Source of the DNA: Flavobacterium notoginsengisoli
Lineage (GTDB): Bacteria > Bacteroidota > Bacteroidia > Flavobacteriales > Flavobacteriaceae
Assembly: GCF_014207905.1 (NCBI RefSeq)
Contig: NZ_JACHLB010000001.1
Span: 994,723 to 1,058,722 of the forward strand
Length of the DNA: 64,000 bases
Direction of reading: 5' to 3'
Shown: piece by piece, positions 21,544 to 29,664 of the stretch
How the letters are laid out: each line of letters begins with the position of its first letter
Numbering within the stretch: the first letter of the stretch is position 1
Made by a program: the position numbers and the translations under genes
The notes under the pieces: generated by a model
The model's database searches: none
Told to the model about the DNA's origin: nothing
What the model saw: only the letters and a program-made list of their open reading frames with translations

Positions 21544-21616
21544 TGGTACCTCCAGGGATCGAACCAGGGACACATGGATTTTCAGTCCATTGCTCTACCA
21601 TCTGAGCTAAGGTACC
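21544..21616 (-). tRNA. tRNA-Phe (anticodon GAA)
   Basis: A 73-nt cloverleaf on the minus strand: acceptor GGTACCT pairs with AGGTACC, D stem GCTC/GAGC, anticodon stem ATGGA/TCCAT with loop CTGAAAA (anticodon GAA), T stem CCTGG/CCAGG with loop TTCGATC, discriminator A. CCA is not encoded. Downstream sequence is occupied by the duplicated tRNA 3' end/GIY-YIG units. Confidence 0.97.
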
Positions 21617-21715
21617 GTGCTTGTTGCGGGTGCAAATATATAATCATTTTTGGTTTGAGCAAAACATTTTTTAGAAAAAATCTATTCGTATCTTCGCAAA
21701 AGCAAAAAAGCAAAT

Positions 21716-22450
21716 ATGATTTTAACGGTTGATATCGGAAATACTAGAATTAAAGCAGCTGTATTTGAGGGGAATAATGCTCTTGAAAATTTTGTTTTTG
21801 AGAAAAACGAGCTCGAAAAAAAAATTGAAAAAATTTTAAAAAAGTTTCCAGATTGCTCTGATTTGGTAGTTGCTTCGGTGGGAAGTATCGAAAAACAAGC
21901 CTTTTTAACTTTCGAAAACAGGTTAAAAGTTCATTTTTTTACACACGAAGACGTATTTCCATTCCACAATAAATATGCAACTCCTAAAACTTTAGGAATC
22001 GACCGAATGATTTTGGCAGGAGGAGCAACCCTGCAATTTCCAAAACAAAATAGACTCGTTATAGATGCCGGAACTTGTATTACCTACGATTTTATCGACG
22101 AAAATGATAATTATTTAGGAGGAGCAATCTCTCCAGGCCTTCGATTGCGATACGAATCTCTTCATAATTTCACGGCTAGACTGCCTTTGCTTACTTTAGA
22201 GGCTCCAGATAATTATGTAGGAAACTCAACGCCACAAGCGATACATTCTGGTGTTGTCAACGGTTTCGTCTATGAGATTGACGGTTTTATCGATGAATAT
22301 CGCAAGCAGTTTTCAAATTTTATCATAATTTTAACGGGAGGCGATGCAGAATTTTTGGCTAAACGATTAAAAAATACCATATTTGCCAATTCAAATTTCC
22401 TTTTAGAAAGTTTGAGCCAAACATATCAATATAAAATCGACAATGATTAA
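21716..22450 (+). CDS. coaX: Type III pantothenate kinase
   Basis: A 244-residue ASKHA-fold kinase: phosphate-1 loop ILTVDIGNTRIKAAVF at the N-terminus, GIDRMILAGGA near 95, phosphate-2 region VIDAGTCITYDFID near 117, GGAISPGLRLRYESLHNFTARLP near 140 and a C-terminal adenosine motif ILTGGDAEFL. It phosphorylates pantothenate, the first step of CoA synthesis, in the cytoplasm. Overlaps the next gene by 8 bp. Confidence 0.96.
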   Translation: MILTVDIGNTRIKAAVFEGNNALENFVFEKNELEKKIEKILKKFPDCSDLVVASVGSIEKQAFLTFENRLKVHFFTHEDVFPFHNKYATPKTLGIDRMILAGGATLQFPKQNRLVIDAGTCITYDFIDENDNYLGGAISPGLRLRYESLHNFTARLPLLTLEAPDNYVGNSTPQAIHSGVVNGFVYEIDGFIDEYRKQFSNFIIILTGGDAEFLAKRLKNTIFANSNFLLESLSQTYQYKIDND

Positions 22451-23672
22451 AAAAGTAATAATAAGCGCTTGTTTGCTTATATCGTTCGTTTCATTCGCTC
22501 AACAAGGTACTGCTTCACCTTATTCTTTTTTCGGAATTGGTGATGTGAGATTCAAGGGAACTCTTGAAAACAGATCTATGGCAGGTGTTGCTGTCGAGCA
22601 AGATTCGATACATTTAAATATAGAAAACCCTGCAAGTTATGCTAGTTTGTTTCAGACTACTTTTACAGTTGGAGGGACTTTTGCTACTTCTAATTTAAAA
22701 ACAAGTTCTCAATCTGAAAAAGCGCAGCGTTCTACTTTTGATTATTTAGCTTTAGGAATTCCGATGGGGAAATTTGGAGCTTCTTTTGGTTTAATACCAG
22801 TAACGTCGGTAGGATATAAAATTTTGAATGATAATTCGGCAACAGAAGGTGCAGTAAGCTCACAACTTGATGGAAAAGGTGGTGTAAATAAAGTGTACTT
22901 TGGTTTGGCTTATAAAATTACAAAAGGCTGGAACATTGGAGCTGATGCGCAATATAATTTTGGAAAAATTACAACAACAACCGTAGAAGGTATTTCGGGG
23001 GTTCAAAATAGTACAGCAGAAGTAAATACATCTGAATTGTCTGGAATGAATTTTAGCATCGGAACAATGTATCAGAAAAAAATATACAAAAAAATGAGTA
23101 TTTTTTCTAGTTTAAGTTACTCTTTTGGAGGCGATTTGAATTCTGAGAACACTAGAGTAATTTCTGTACAAGGAGATCCAGATCCTTATGTTTATCCTGT
23201 AGATCCGAAAACATTAAAAATTCCGAGCAAATTAAGTATTGGTTTAGGAGTTGGAGAAGCAAGAAAATGGTTGGTTGGTGCAAATATGGCTTTTCAAGAA
23301 ACGGGACAGTTAGAGAATTACTACAATCAAGCTGAGAATGTGAAGTATGAAAGTTATTCTAAATACTCAATAGGTGGTTATTACCTTCCTAATTATAACT
23401 CTTTTACAAGTTATATGAGCAGAATTACCTATAGAGCTGGTTTGAAATATGAAAAAATTGGTCTTATAGTGAATAACGAATCTATTAAAGACGTCGGAAT
23501 GACTTTAGGAGCTGGAATTCCAATTCCTGGATCATATTCAAATGTCAATTTCGGAATTGAATTTGGTAAACGTGGTACAGTTTCTTCTAATTTAGTGCAA
23601 GAAAACTACGTGAATTTTAGCTTAAGCTTCTCTTTCAACGACAGATGGTTTGTTAAGAGTAAATTCCAATAA
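22443..23672 (+). CDS. Putative outer-membrane beta-barrel protein
   Basis: A 409-residue protein with signal peptide (ISFVSFAQQ) and a FadL/OmpP1-like N-terminal stretch (SPYSFFGIGDV, NRSMAGVAVEQDS, NIENPASYASL). The rest alternates polar and hydrophobic residues and ends in a long strand with terminal aromatic residues (VNFSLSFSFNDRWFVKSKFQ), as in outer-membrane barrels. It is translationally coupled to coaX and followed by lptC, suggesting an envelope role. Ligand unknown. Confidence 0.7.
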   Translation: MIKKVIISACLLISFVSFAQQGTASPYSFFGIGDVRFKGTLENRSMAGVAVEQDSIHLNIENPASYASLFQTTFTVGGTFATSNLKTSSQSEKAQRSTFDYLALGIPMGKFGASFGLIPVTSVGYKILNDNSATEGAVSSQLDGKGGVNKVYFGLAYKITKGWNIGADAQYNFGKITTTTVEGISGVQNSTAEVNTSELSGMNFSIGTMYQKKIYKKMSIFSSLSYSFGGDLNSENTRVISVQGDPDPYVYPVDPKTLKIPSKLSIGLGVGEARKWLVGANMAFQETGQLENYYNQAENVKYESYSKYSIGGYYLPNYNSFTSYMSRITYRAGLKYEKIGLIVNNESIKDVGMTLGAGIPIPGSYSNVNFGIEFGKRGTVSSNLVQENYVNFSLSFSFNDRWFVKSKFQ

Positions 23673-23722
23673 GAAACGGTTTTACCTTTTTTAAGCTCAT
23701 TACAATTTACTACATTTGGCAA

Positions 23723-24283
23723 ATGAATTTACCAAAGAGATATAGTTTGATGGTTGTCACAGTTATTGCTGTGACACTGTTTTTTGGTTGCGAAAGTAAT
23801 TTTAAAGAAGTTCAAAAAATTAACTTCTCAGAGTTTGTTCCTGCGACCGATGCAGATAATGCCAATATTAAATATACAGACTCAGGCCGAATTACAGGTA
23901 TTTTAGTTGCTCGTAAAATGCTCGATTATTCTAATCTTGATTTTCCGTTTACAGAATTTCCAAGAGGAATTGATGTAACTTTATACGATAAAAAGCAAAA
24001 ACGTACTTTTATAAAAGCAAATTATGCTATTTCGTATAAAAGAACTCAAATTATCGATTTGATTGGAAAAGTAGTAATTACTTCAGAAGCTGGTCAGGTT
24101 TTAGAAACAGAACAATTGTATTTCGATCAGAAAAACGAATGGTTTTACACTGAAAGAAAATTTAAACTTACCGACACCAAAGGAGTTTCTTTTGGACAAG
24201 GAATAGATTTTAGTAAAGACTTTAAAGTGATTAATTCGCAACGTGTAAACGGCGAGTTTGAATCATCAGAAGAAAAATTATAA
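23723..24283 (+). CDS. lptC: LPS export protein LptC-like lipoprotein
   Basis: A 186-residue protein with a lipobox-like signal (VTLFFGCESN) and the LptC beta-jellyroll pattern: DSGRITGILVA, YSNLDFPFTEFPRGIDVTLYDKKQKRTFIKANYAI, GKVVITSEAGQVLETEQLYFDQKNEWFYTE. It would receive LPS from the LptBFG transporter and pass it through the periplasmic bridge. Bacteroidota LptC proteins of this type are often predicted lipoproteins. Three bases separate it from the next gene. Confidence 0.88.
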   Translation: MNLPKRYSLMVVTVIAVTLFFGCESNFKEVQKINFSEFVPATDADNANIKYTDSGRITGILVARKMLDYSNLDFPFTEFPRGIDVTLYDKKQKRTFIKANYAISYKRTQIIDLIGKVVITSEAGQVLETEQLYFDQKNEWFYTERKFKLTDTKGVSFGQGIDFSKDFKVINSQRVNGEFESSEEKL

Positions 24284-24286
24284 ATT

Positions 24287-24469
24287 ATGGCTTATTTAAA
24301 ATATACACAATACGTTTACATCCTTTTTGCACTTTTCTTTATTTATGATGGTGTAATAAAACTTAATGAAGGAAATGAAGGGTATCCGTTAAGCTTTGTA
24401 ATTGCTGGGATGGCCGTTTTTATGTTTTTCTTTAGAAGAAGATTTCTGAATCGTAACAAAAAGCAATAA
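24287..24469 (+). CDS. Small membrane protein of unknown function
   Basis: A 60-residue protein with two hydrophobic segments (YTQYVYILFALFFIYDGVIKL, LSFVIAGMAVFMFFF) and a basic C-terminus (RRRFLNRNKKQ). It sits between lptC (3 bp before) and the HlyC/CorC-type gene (2 bp after), so it is part of the operon and likely real. I do not recognise the family. Confidence 0.7.
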   Translation: MAYLKYTQYVYILFALFFIYDGVIKLNEGNEGYPLSFVIAGMAVFMFFFRRRFLNRNKKQ

Positions 24470-24471
24470 AA

Positions 24472-25728
24472 ATGGAGATTAGTATTATAATAATATGTTT
24501 AATACTAGCAGCCTTTTTTTCTGGAATGGAAATCGCTTTTATTTCCTCCAACAAAATTTACCTTGAAATAGAGAAAAAGCAGGATGATTTCTTGTCTCGA
24601 ATCTTAACTAAACTCACCGAAAATCCTTCGAAATTTATTGCCGCAATGCTTATTGGCAACAATGTAGCTTTGGTAATTTACGGTTTTTTTATGGGCGATC
24701 TGATTCTAAATTGGATCACTCAACTCGGTTTCGTTTTTTCTGATTGGTGGGATATTTTAATTCAGACTTTGCTTGCTGCATTTATAGTTTTGCTGACTTC
24801 TGAGTTTTTTCCTAAGGTGTTCTTTCAGATTTATGCCAATTCGTTAATTAAGATTTTGGCGCTTCCAGCTTATTTGTTTTATCGTCTGTTTTATTACATT
24901 TCTACTTTCTTTATTTGGATTGCAGATTTTGTATTAAGTAAATTTTTTAGAACTGAAGGAAGTCAGATTCATTTATTTAGCAGAAGTGAACTGGGTAATT
25001 ATATCACAGAACAAATGAGCACTGTTGAAGAAGATGAAGAGGTCGATTCTGAAATTCAGATTTTCCAGAATGCATTAGAATTTTCTGCTGTAAAAGCGCG
25101 CGATATCATGACGCCAAGAACGGAAATTGTAGATATGGATCTTTTTGACTCGGTCGACGATCTGAAAAAGATGTTTATTGAGACAGGATATTCTAAAATA
25201 ATTATAAGTCAGAATTCTTTAGATGATATTGTAGGTTATGTGCATTCGTTCGATTTGTTTAAAAAGCCAGCAACAATCAAATCTGTTCTGATGACAGTAG
25301 AATTTGTTCCAGAAACCATTTTGATAAAAGATGTTTTGAATTTACTGATCAAAAAACGAAAAAATGTCGCAGTTGTTTTGGATGAATACGGAGGAACTTC
25401 TGGAATTATGACCATTGAAGATATTGTAGAAGAGCTTTTTGGGGAAATTGAGGACGAACATGATTTGGATGAAGAATTAATAGAAGAAGAAATAGGAGAA
25501 GGGAAATATTTGTTCTCAACCCGATTAGATGTGGAATATTTGAATGAAACGTACAAATTAATGATTCCCGAAGAAGACTCTTACGGAACTTTAGGAGGTT
25601 TTATTGTTAATCATACGAAGGAAATCCCACAAAAAGGAGATAAAATTGTAATAGATAAGTATCATTTTTTTATAAAAGAGGCCTCAAATAAGAAAATTGA
25701 ACTGGTCAAATTAACAATTAAAGAGTGA
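24472..25728 (+). CDS. CNNM/HlyC-CorC family membrane protein with CBS domains
   Basis: A 418-residue protein: DUF21/CNNM membrane domain with about four helices (residues 1-180), a CBS pair starting at ARDIMTPRTEIVDMD (about 205) with LDEYGGTSGIMTIEDIVEELFGEI near 305-328, and a CorC/HlyC C-terminal domain (YGTLGGFIVNH). The family includes magnesium and divalent-cation exporters; the old name hemolysin is misleading. It resembles gliding protein GldE in architecture but no gld gene is nearby. Confidence 0.9.
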   Translation: MEISIIIICLILAAFFSGMEIAFISSNKIYLEIEKKQDDFLSRILTKLTENPSKFIAAMLIGNNVALVIYGFFMGDLILNWITQLGFVFSDWWDILIQTLLAAFIVLLTSEFFPKVFFQIYANSLIKILALPAYLFYRLFYYISTFFIWIADFVLSKFFRTEGSQIHLFSRSELGNYITEQMSTVEEDEEVDSEIQIFQNALEFSAVKARDIMTPRTEIVDMDLFDSVDDLKKMFIETGYSKIIISQNSLDDIVGYVHSFDLFKKPATIKSVLMTVEFVPETILIKDVLNLLIKKRKNVAVVLDEYGGTSGIMTIEDIVEELFGEIEDEHDLDEELIEEEIGEGKYLFSTRLDVEYLNETYKLMIPEEDSYGTLGGFIVNHTKEIPQKGDKIVIDKYHFFIKEASNKKIELVKLTIKE

Positions 25729-25835
25729 TTTTTTAAATTAATGAAAAAAAATGTTGAAAATAAAACGCTAGTTGTATTGTTATTAACTAGATAATTGTAT
25801 TTTCGCAAACTGAATATAAAATTAACGATAATAAA

Positions 25836-27935
25836 ATGGCAGTTTTAGCAAAAATTAGACAGCGTTCCGCTTTATTGATAGGAGTTATTGCACTTGCATT
25901 ATTTGCATTTATAATACAAGACTTAATCGGTAAAGGAACATTTAGTCAAAGTTCAAAAGATGTAGGAAGCATCGACGGAAAAGATATTTCATTTGAAGAC
26001 TTTAGAATTAAAGTTAGTAATCTTGAAAAAAGTGGGCAAGGTATTACTTCCACTGAAGCTGCAAACAGAGTTTGGGATCAAGAAGTTTCAATCGCTTTAT
26101 TGTCATCACAATTTGAAAAATTAGGATTGAGAGTAGGTGAGAAACACTTATTAGAGGTTTTAAAATCAGATCCAAATATTGGTAAAAATCCAATGTTCTT
26201 AAATGCAGCAGGAATTTTTGACGTAGTTAAATTTAAAGATTACTTCAAAGCAAATCCAGAAGCGGCACAATTTATTGCTGAAAAAGAAAAAGACGCAGAA
26301 TTAAATGCAAAATTCCAAATCTATAATACTTTAATCAAATCAGGACTTTACACAACTGCTAGTGAAGGGAAATTGAAGTACGAAATGGAAGCAAACAAAG
26401 TTACTTTTGCATTTGCTGCAGCTCCTTATTCTTCTATTAAAGATAGTGAAGTTAAAATTTCTGATTCAGAGATTGTAGACTACATGAAGAAAAATGAGAA
26501 AAAATTCAAAGCAGACGCAACTCGCGAAATTCAATATGTTTTAGTTGAAGACAAACCTTCTAAAGAAGATGAAGCTGAAATTAAAGGTAAATTAACTGCA
26601 TTATTATCTGGAAGTGTTGTTTACAATGCTAAAACTGGTAAAAATGATACATTACCTGGATTCAAAAATGCTACAAACGTTGCTGAATTTGTAAATGCAA
26701 ATTCTGACGTTCCTTACGATTCTACTTATGTTCCTAAAAATGCTTTACCAGCAGTTGATGCTGATAAATTATTCAGCTTACCAGCTGGAGCAATTTACGG
26801 TCCATATGTTTACGGAAAATACTATGCTATTTCTAAATCTCAAGGATTTAAAGCTGGAGTTAATGCAAAAGCAAGCCATATCTTAATTGGTTACGAAGGA
26901 TCTCAAACTCCAAACCAAAAAGAAAAAAGAACTAAAGAAGAAGCTAAAGCTAAAGCTGAAGAAATCTTAGCTCAAGTACAAGCTAATCCAGATAGTTTTA
27001 TGATGTTGGCTTTTACAAGTTCTGATGATTCATCTGCACAACAAGGTGGTGATTTAGGATATTTTGGTCCAAACCAAATGGTAAAACCATTTAATGATTT
27101 TGTATTCAGCAACGGAATTGGTAAAGTTGGTTTAGTAGAAACTCCTTTCGGATTTCACGTAATTAAAATTACTGATAAACAAGACGGAATTCGTTTAGCT
27201 ACAATCGCTCAAAAAATTGAGCCTTCTGAAGCTACTTCTGATAAAGTATTTACATTAGCAACTAAATTTGAAATGGATGCTGCAAGCAAAGATTTTAATG
27301 CTGCTGCAAAAGAACTAGGTTTAAAAGTTGCTCCACCGGTAGACGCTAAAGCTATGGATGAAGCATTTGGACCATTAGGAAATCAACGTAACATTGTTAG
27401 ATGGGCGTTTGATAAAGAAACTAGCACTGGAGATGTTAAACGTTTTGAAATTGCAAATATCGGACACGTAATTGCACAATATAAAGGTGAAAACAAATCA
27501 GGTTTAGTTTCTGTTACAATGGCAAGACCTTATGTTGAGCCAATCTTGAAAAACAAGAAAAAAGCTGAATTGTTAAAAGCTAAAATGACAGGTTCTAATC
27601 TTGATGCTATTGCTAAAGCTGTAGGAGTTGCTGTTCAGCAAGCAGCCGATGTAACTTTGGATAATCCAGTTTTACCTGGAGGAGTTGGGCAAGAGCCAAG
27701 AGTTGTTGGAAATGCATTTGCTTTAACAGCAAATAAAGTTTCTGCTCCAATTGAAGGAAATACTGGAGTTTATGTTGTAAAAAACATTAAAACGGTAAAA
27801 GCACCTGCAATTGCAAATCACGCTGCTTATGTAGAGAAAGTAAAAGCTCAAAGTGCAGCAGACGGAAGCAGAGTATTACCAGCGTTGAAAAACAATGCAA
27901 AAATTGAAGATAACAGATTACAATTCAATTACTAA
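25836..27935 (+). CDS. ppiD: PpiD-like periplasmic peptidyl-prolyl isomerase
   Basis: A 699-residue protein with a single N-terminal membrane anchor (LIGVIALALFAFIIQDLIG), a SurA_N/PpiD N-terminal chaperone region, and a parvulin domain at about 345-455 (ASHILIGYEG, GGDLGYFGPNQMVKPFNDFVF, ETPFGFHVIKITD). A long alpha/beta C-terminal part follows. It helps fold proteins leaving the Sec channel, at the periplasmic face. It ends at a strong terminator and is preceded by a 107-bp gap with a TATTTTCG box near 25797. Confidence 0.93.
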   Translation: MAVLAKIRQRSALLIGVIALALFAFIIQDLIGKGTFSQSSKDVGSIDGKDISFEDFRIKVSNLEKSGQGITSTEAANRVWDQEVSIALLSSQFEKLGLRVGEKHLLEVLKSDPNIGKNPMFLNAAGIFDVVKFKDYFKANPEAAQFIAEKEKDAELNAKFQIYNTLIKSGLYTTASEGKLKYEMEANKVTFAFAAAPYSSIKDSEVKISDSEIVDYMKKNEKKFKADATREIQYVLVEDKPSKEDEAEIKGKLTALLSGSVVYNAKTGKNDTLPGFKNATNVAEFVNANSDVPYDSTYVPKNALPAVDADKLFSLPAGAIYGPYVYGKYYAISKSQGFKAGVNAKASHILIGYEGSQTPNQKEKRTKEEAKAKAEEILAQVQANPDSFMMLAFTSSDDSSAQQGGDLGYFGPNQMVKPFNDFVFSNGIGKVGLVETPFGFHVIKITDKQDGIRLATIAQKIEPSEATSDKVFTLATKFEMDAASKDFNAAAKELGLKVAPPVDAKAMDEAFGPLGNQRNIVRWAFDKETSTGDVKRFEIANIGHVIAQYKGENKSGLVSVTMARPYVEPILKNKKKAELLKAKMTGSNLDAIAKAVGVAVQQAADVTLDNPVLPGGVGQEPRVVGNAFALTANKVSAPIEGNTGVYVVKNIKTVKAPAIANHAAYVEKVKAQSAADGSRVLPALKNNAKIEDNRLQFNY

Positions 27936-27959
27936 GAATTAGCAATCTACTCTATAAAG

Positions 27960-27996
27960 GCCCGAAACTTTCGTTGAAAGTTTCGGGCTTCTTTTT
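27960..27996 (+). terminator. Terminator after ppiD
   Basis: A perfect 13-bp stem GCCCGAAACTTTC / GAAAGTTTCGGGC with a 3-nt loop and T-rich tail. Confidence 0.9.
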
Positions 27997-28204
27997 TATG
28001 GATATTATACAATTTCGTTTTGTAATATTTTTTAGTTAATTTTTTGAAAGTCTGTAGGGAAAGTAGATATTTAATCTAAAAAATTTGTGATATTCAAATT
28101 ATTACAGTTAATTTGTTCGATTTTCTCGTTTAACGGGATTTTTCAGTGTAAAATAATCGACGAAATACATTATTAACGAATTGCTTTAATAATCAGCTAT
28201 TTGA

Positions 28205-28648
28205 ATGTTTACTACGTTTAATTTTTTTAGAAGAAAGCAAAGAGAATATACCAAAATAGAAAGTCATATTTATGGTATTATTATAGAACTTTTAAAAGTG
28301 AGCAGCACCGACATCAATGTAGATGAATTGGGTGGAAAGTATTATTTAAGTAATGAAGAACAACACTTTAAAGTTACGATCTTAAGTAATGATTATGTTA
28401 TTAGGTTAACTAATACACATGATTCTGTTGCCGAGAAATACGATAAGGTTTTTGTTGAAGATGTTCTAAAAGCTGTAAAAGAAGAAAAACATCGTAGAAT
28501 GGAACTTGTGTACGATTCTATTACAAATAGTATAGAGAAAATGGCTGAGCGCTTGCACAATAGACTTATAGAGTCAAATGAGCAAGATCAAACAGTACGC
28601 CGTTTGGATATAAAACCAACGAAAAAAAAGAGAATTAATAACTTCTAA
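28205..28648 (+). CDS. Conserved-looking protein of unknown function
   Basis: A 147-residue soluble protein without signal peptide. Residues 15-85 look alpha/beta (SHIYGIIIELLKVSSTDINVD, YYLSNEEQHFKVTILSND), residues 85-125 are a strongly charged helix (EDVLKAVKEEKHRRMELVYDS), and the tail is basic (KPTKKKRINNF), suggesting nucleic-acid or membrane contact. It stands alone, 269 bp after ppiD and 8 bp from the convergent kinase gene. I do not recognise a family. Confidence 0.65.
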   Translation: MFTTFNFFRRKQREYTKIESHIYGIIIELLKVSSTDINVDELGGKYYLSNEEQHFKVTILSNDYVIRLTNTHDSVAEKYDKVFVEDVLKAVKEEKHRRMELVYDSITNSIEKMAERLHNRLIESNEQDQTVRRLDIKPTKKKRINNF

Positions 28649-28656
28649 ATCTCTTG

Positions 28657-29565
28657 TTATAAAATCATCTCAGAGTAGGTTAATATTGTTTCGTAGCCTT
28701 TTTTAGCAAAATATTCTTTAGGATTTTCATTAGAAACTACCATAACAAAATCGCCTCCCCAAGCACCAAGGCTTTTGATTACACCATTAAAATCTGGAAA
28801 AACGGCTTCTTTTATTGTTTGCATTTCCAGAATATTGCTTAGGTGAATTTCATGTCGCTGAACTGCTGATGCAAATTCCTTTAATGTTTTGGCATTTAGA
28901 ATAGCGTGAGTTATTTTGTCATTTTCAGCAACACTTTGCGCTAAATGATTGTTTTTATGATTATTGTAAGCGTATATAGCTGATTTGCTATTTTGTTTTT
29001 TGTTTAAATAAACAAAATAAATATGATCTTTAAAATCTGGATTAAACTCAACTTGTTCTACTAAATTGTCTTTTATGCGATACAAAACAGGAGTGTTATT
29101 TTGTGCGCATGCAATATCATAACCACTGCCTCCAAAACTATTATTTAATAAGGTAAAAGCATTAACATCTGCCCATTGTGCAATATTGTTGATTAATGTA
29201 GAAGAAGTTCCTAATCCCCAATTTCTTGGAAAAGTCAAGTGAGTGCTTACTTTGTAACCATTAGAATTGTCAATAAACTTTGGATTTAAAATATATGCTT
29301 CGTGTAGAATATTAATTAAAGTTGATTTTACAGTATCGATTTGCAAATTAGAACCCTTAATAACTTCATAAAAAGATAGCGTTTCTTGAAACCATAAATG
29401 TCCGTCAGAATCGTAACTTTTCCATTCAATTTCTTTGTTTTCAAGATTTTCTATAATTAAATCTTGACCAAATTTTGTTGGAAGTGCAAAAGCTTCTGCT
29501 CCGTCTAAAACCAAATATTCTCCTGCGATAAAAAGTTTTCCGTTACTGTAAAAGGTGTTCTTCAT
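28657..29565 (-). CDS. GHMP kinase, GYDIA type (mevalonate-pathway candidate)
   Basis: A 302-residue GHMP-superfamily kinase: N-terminal KLFIAGEYLVLDGAEAFALP, the glycine-rich phosphate loop PRNWGLGTSSTLI near 117-129, the family motif GGSGYDIACA near 145-154, and a C-terminal GAWGGDFVMVVS. It resembles mevalonate and phosphomevalonate kinases. The next gene upstream on the same strand is HMG-CoA reductase, so phosphorylation of mevalonate or phosphomevalonate is the likely role; which step is undecided. Confidence 0.85.
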   Translation of the reverse strand: MKNTFYSNGKLFIAGEYLVLDGAEAFALPTKFGQDLIIENLENKEIEWKSYDSDGHLWFQETLSFYEVIKGSNLQIDTVKSTLINILHEAYILNPKFIDNSNGYKVSTHLTFPRNWGLGTSSTLINNIAQWADVNAFTLLNNSFGGSGYDIACAQNNTPVLYRIKDNLVEQVEFNPDFKDHIYFVYLNKKQNSKSAIYAYNNHKNNHLAQSVAENDKITHAILNAKTLKEFASAVQRHEIHLSNILEMQTIKEAVFPDFNGVIKSLGAWGGDFVMVVSNENPKEYFAKKGYETILTYSEMIL

Positions 29566-29601
29566 GCTTTATTTTTTTTAAAACTCCAAAATCTAAAAAT
29601 T

Positions 29602-29629
29602 CCAAATTCCAACTAAGATTGGGATTTGG
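29602..29629. repeat. Short imperfect palindrome (copy 1 of a pair)
   Basis: CCAAATTCCAAC-TAAG-ATTGGGATTTGG, between the GHMP kinase and HMG-CoA reductase genes. The reverse complement closely matches 47558-47584, so this is a small dispersed repeat. Confidence 0.5.
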
Positions 29630-29664
29630 TACTTTGTTGAATGCTATAATTTTTGGAATTTTAT

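Noticed and set aside
21493..21573. N-terminal extension of the proximal GIY-YIG frame into the tRNA-Phe gene
   Set aside because: It only translates the tRNA 3' end and terminator; the distal copy lacks it, and the ATG at 21492 begins the conserved domain.
24472..25728. Gliding protein GldE
   Set aside because: Same domain layout, but no gldD or other gld gene nearby; a general CNNM/HlyC name is safer.
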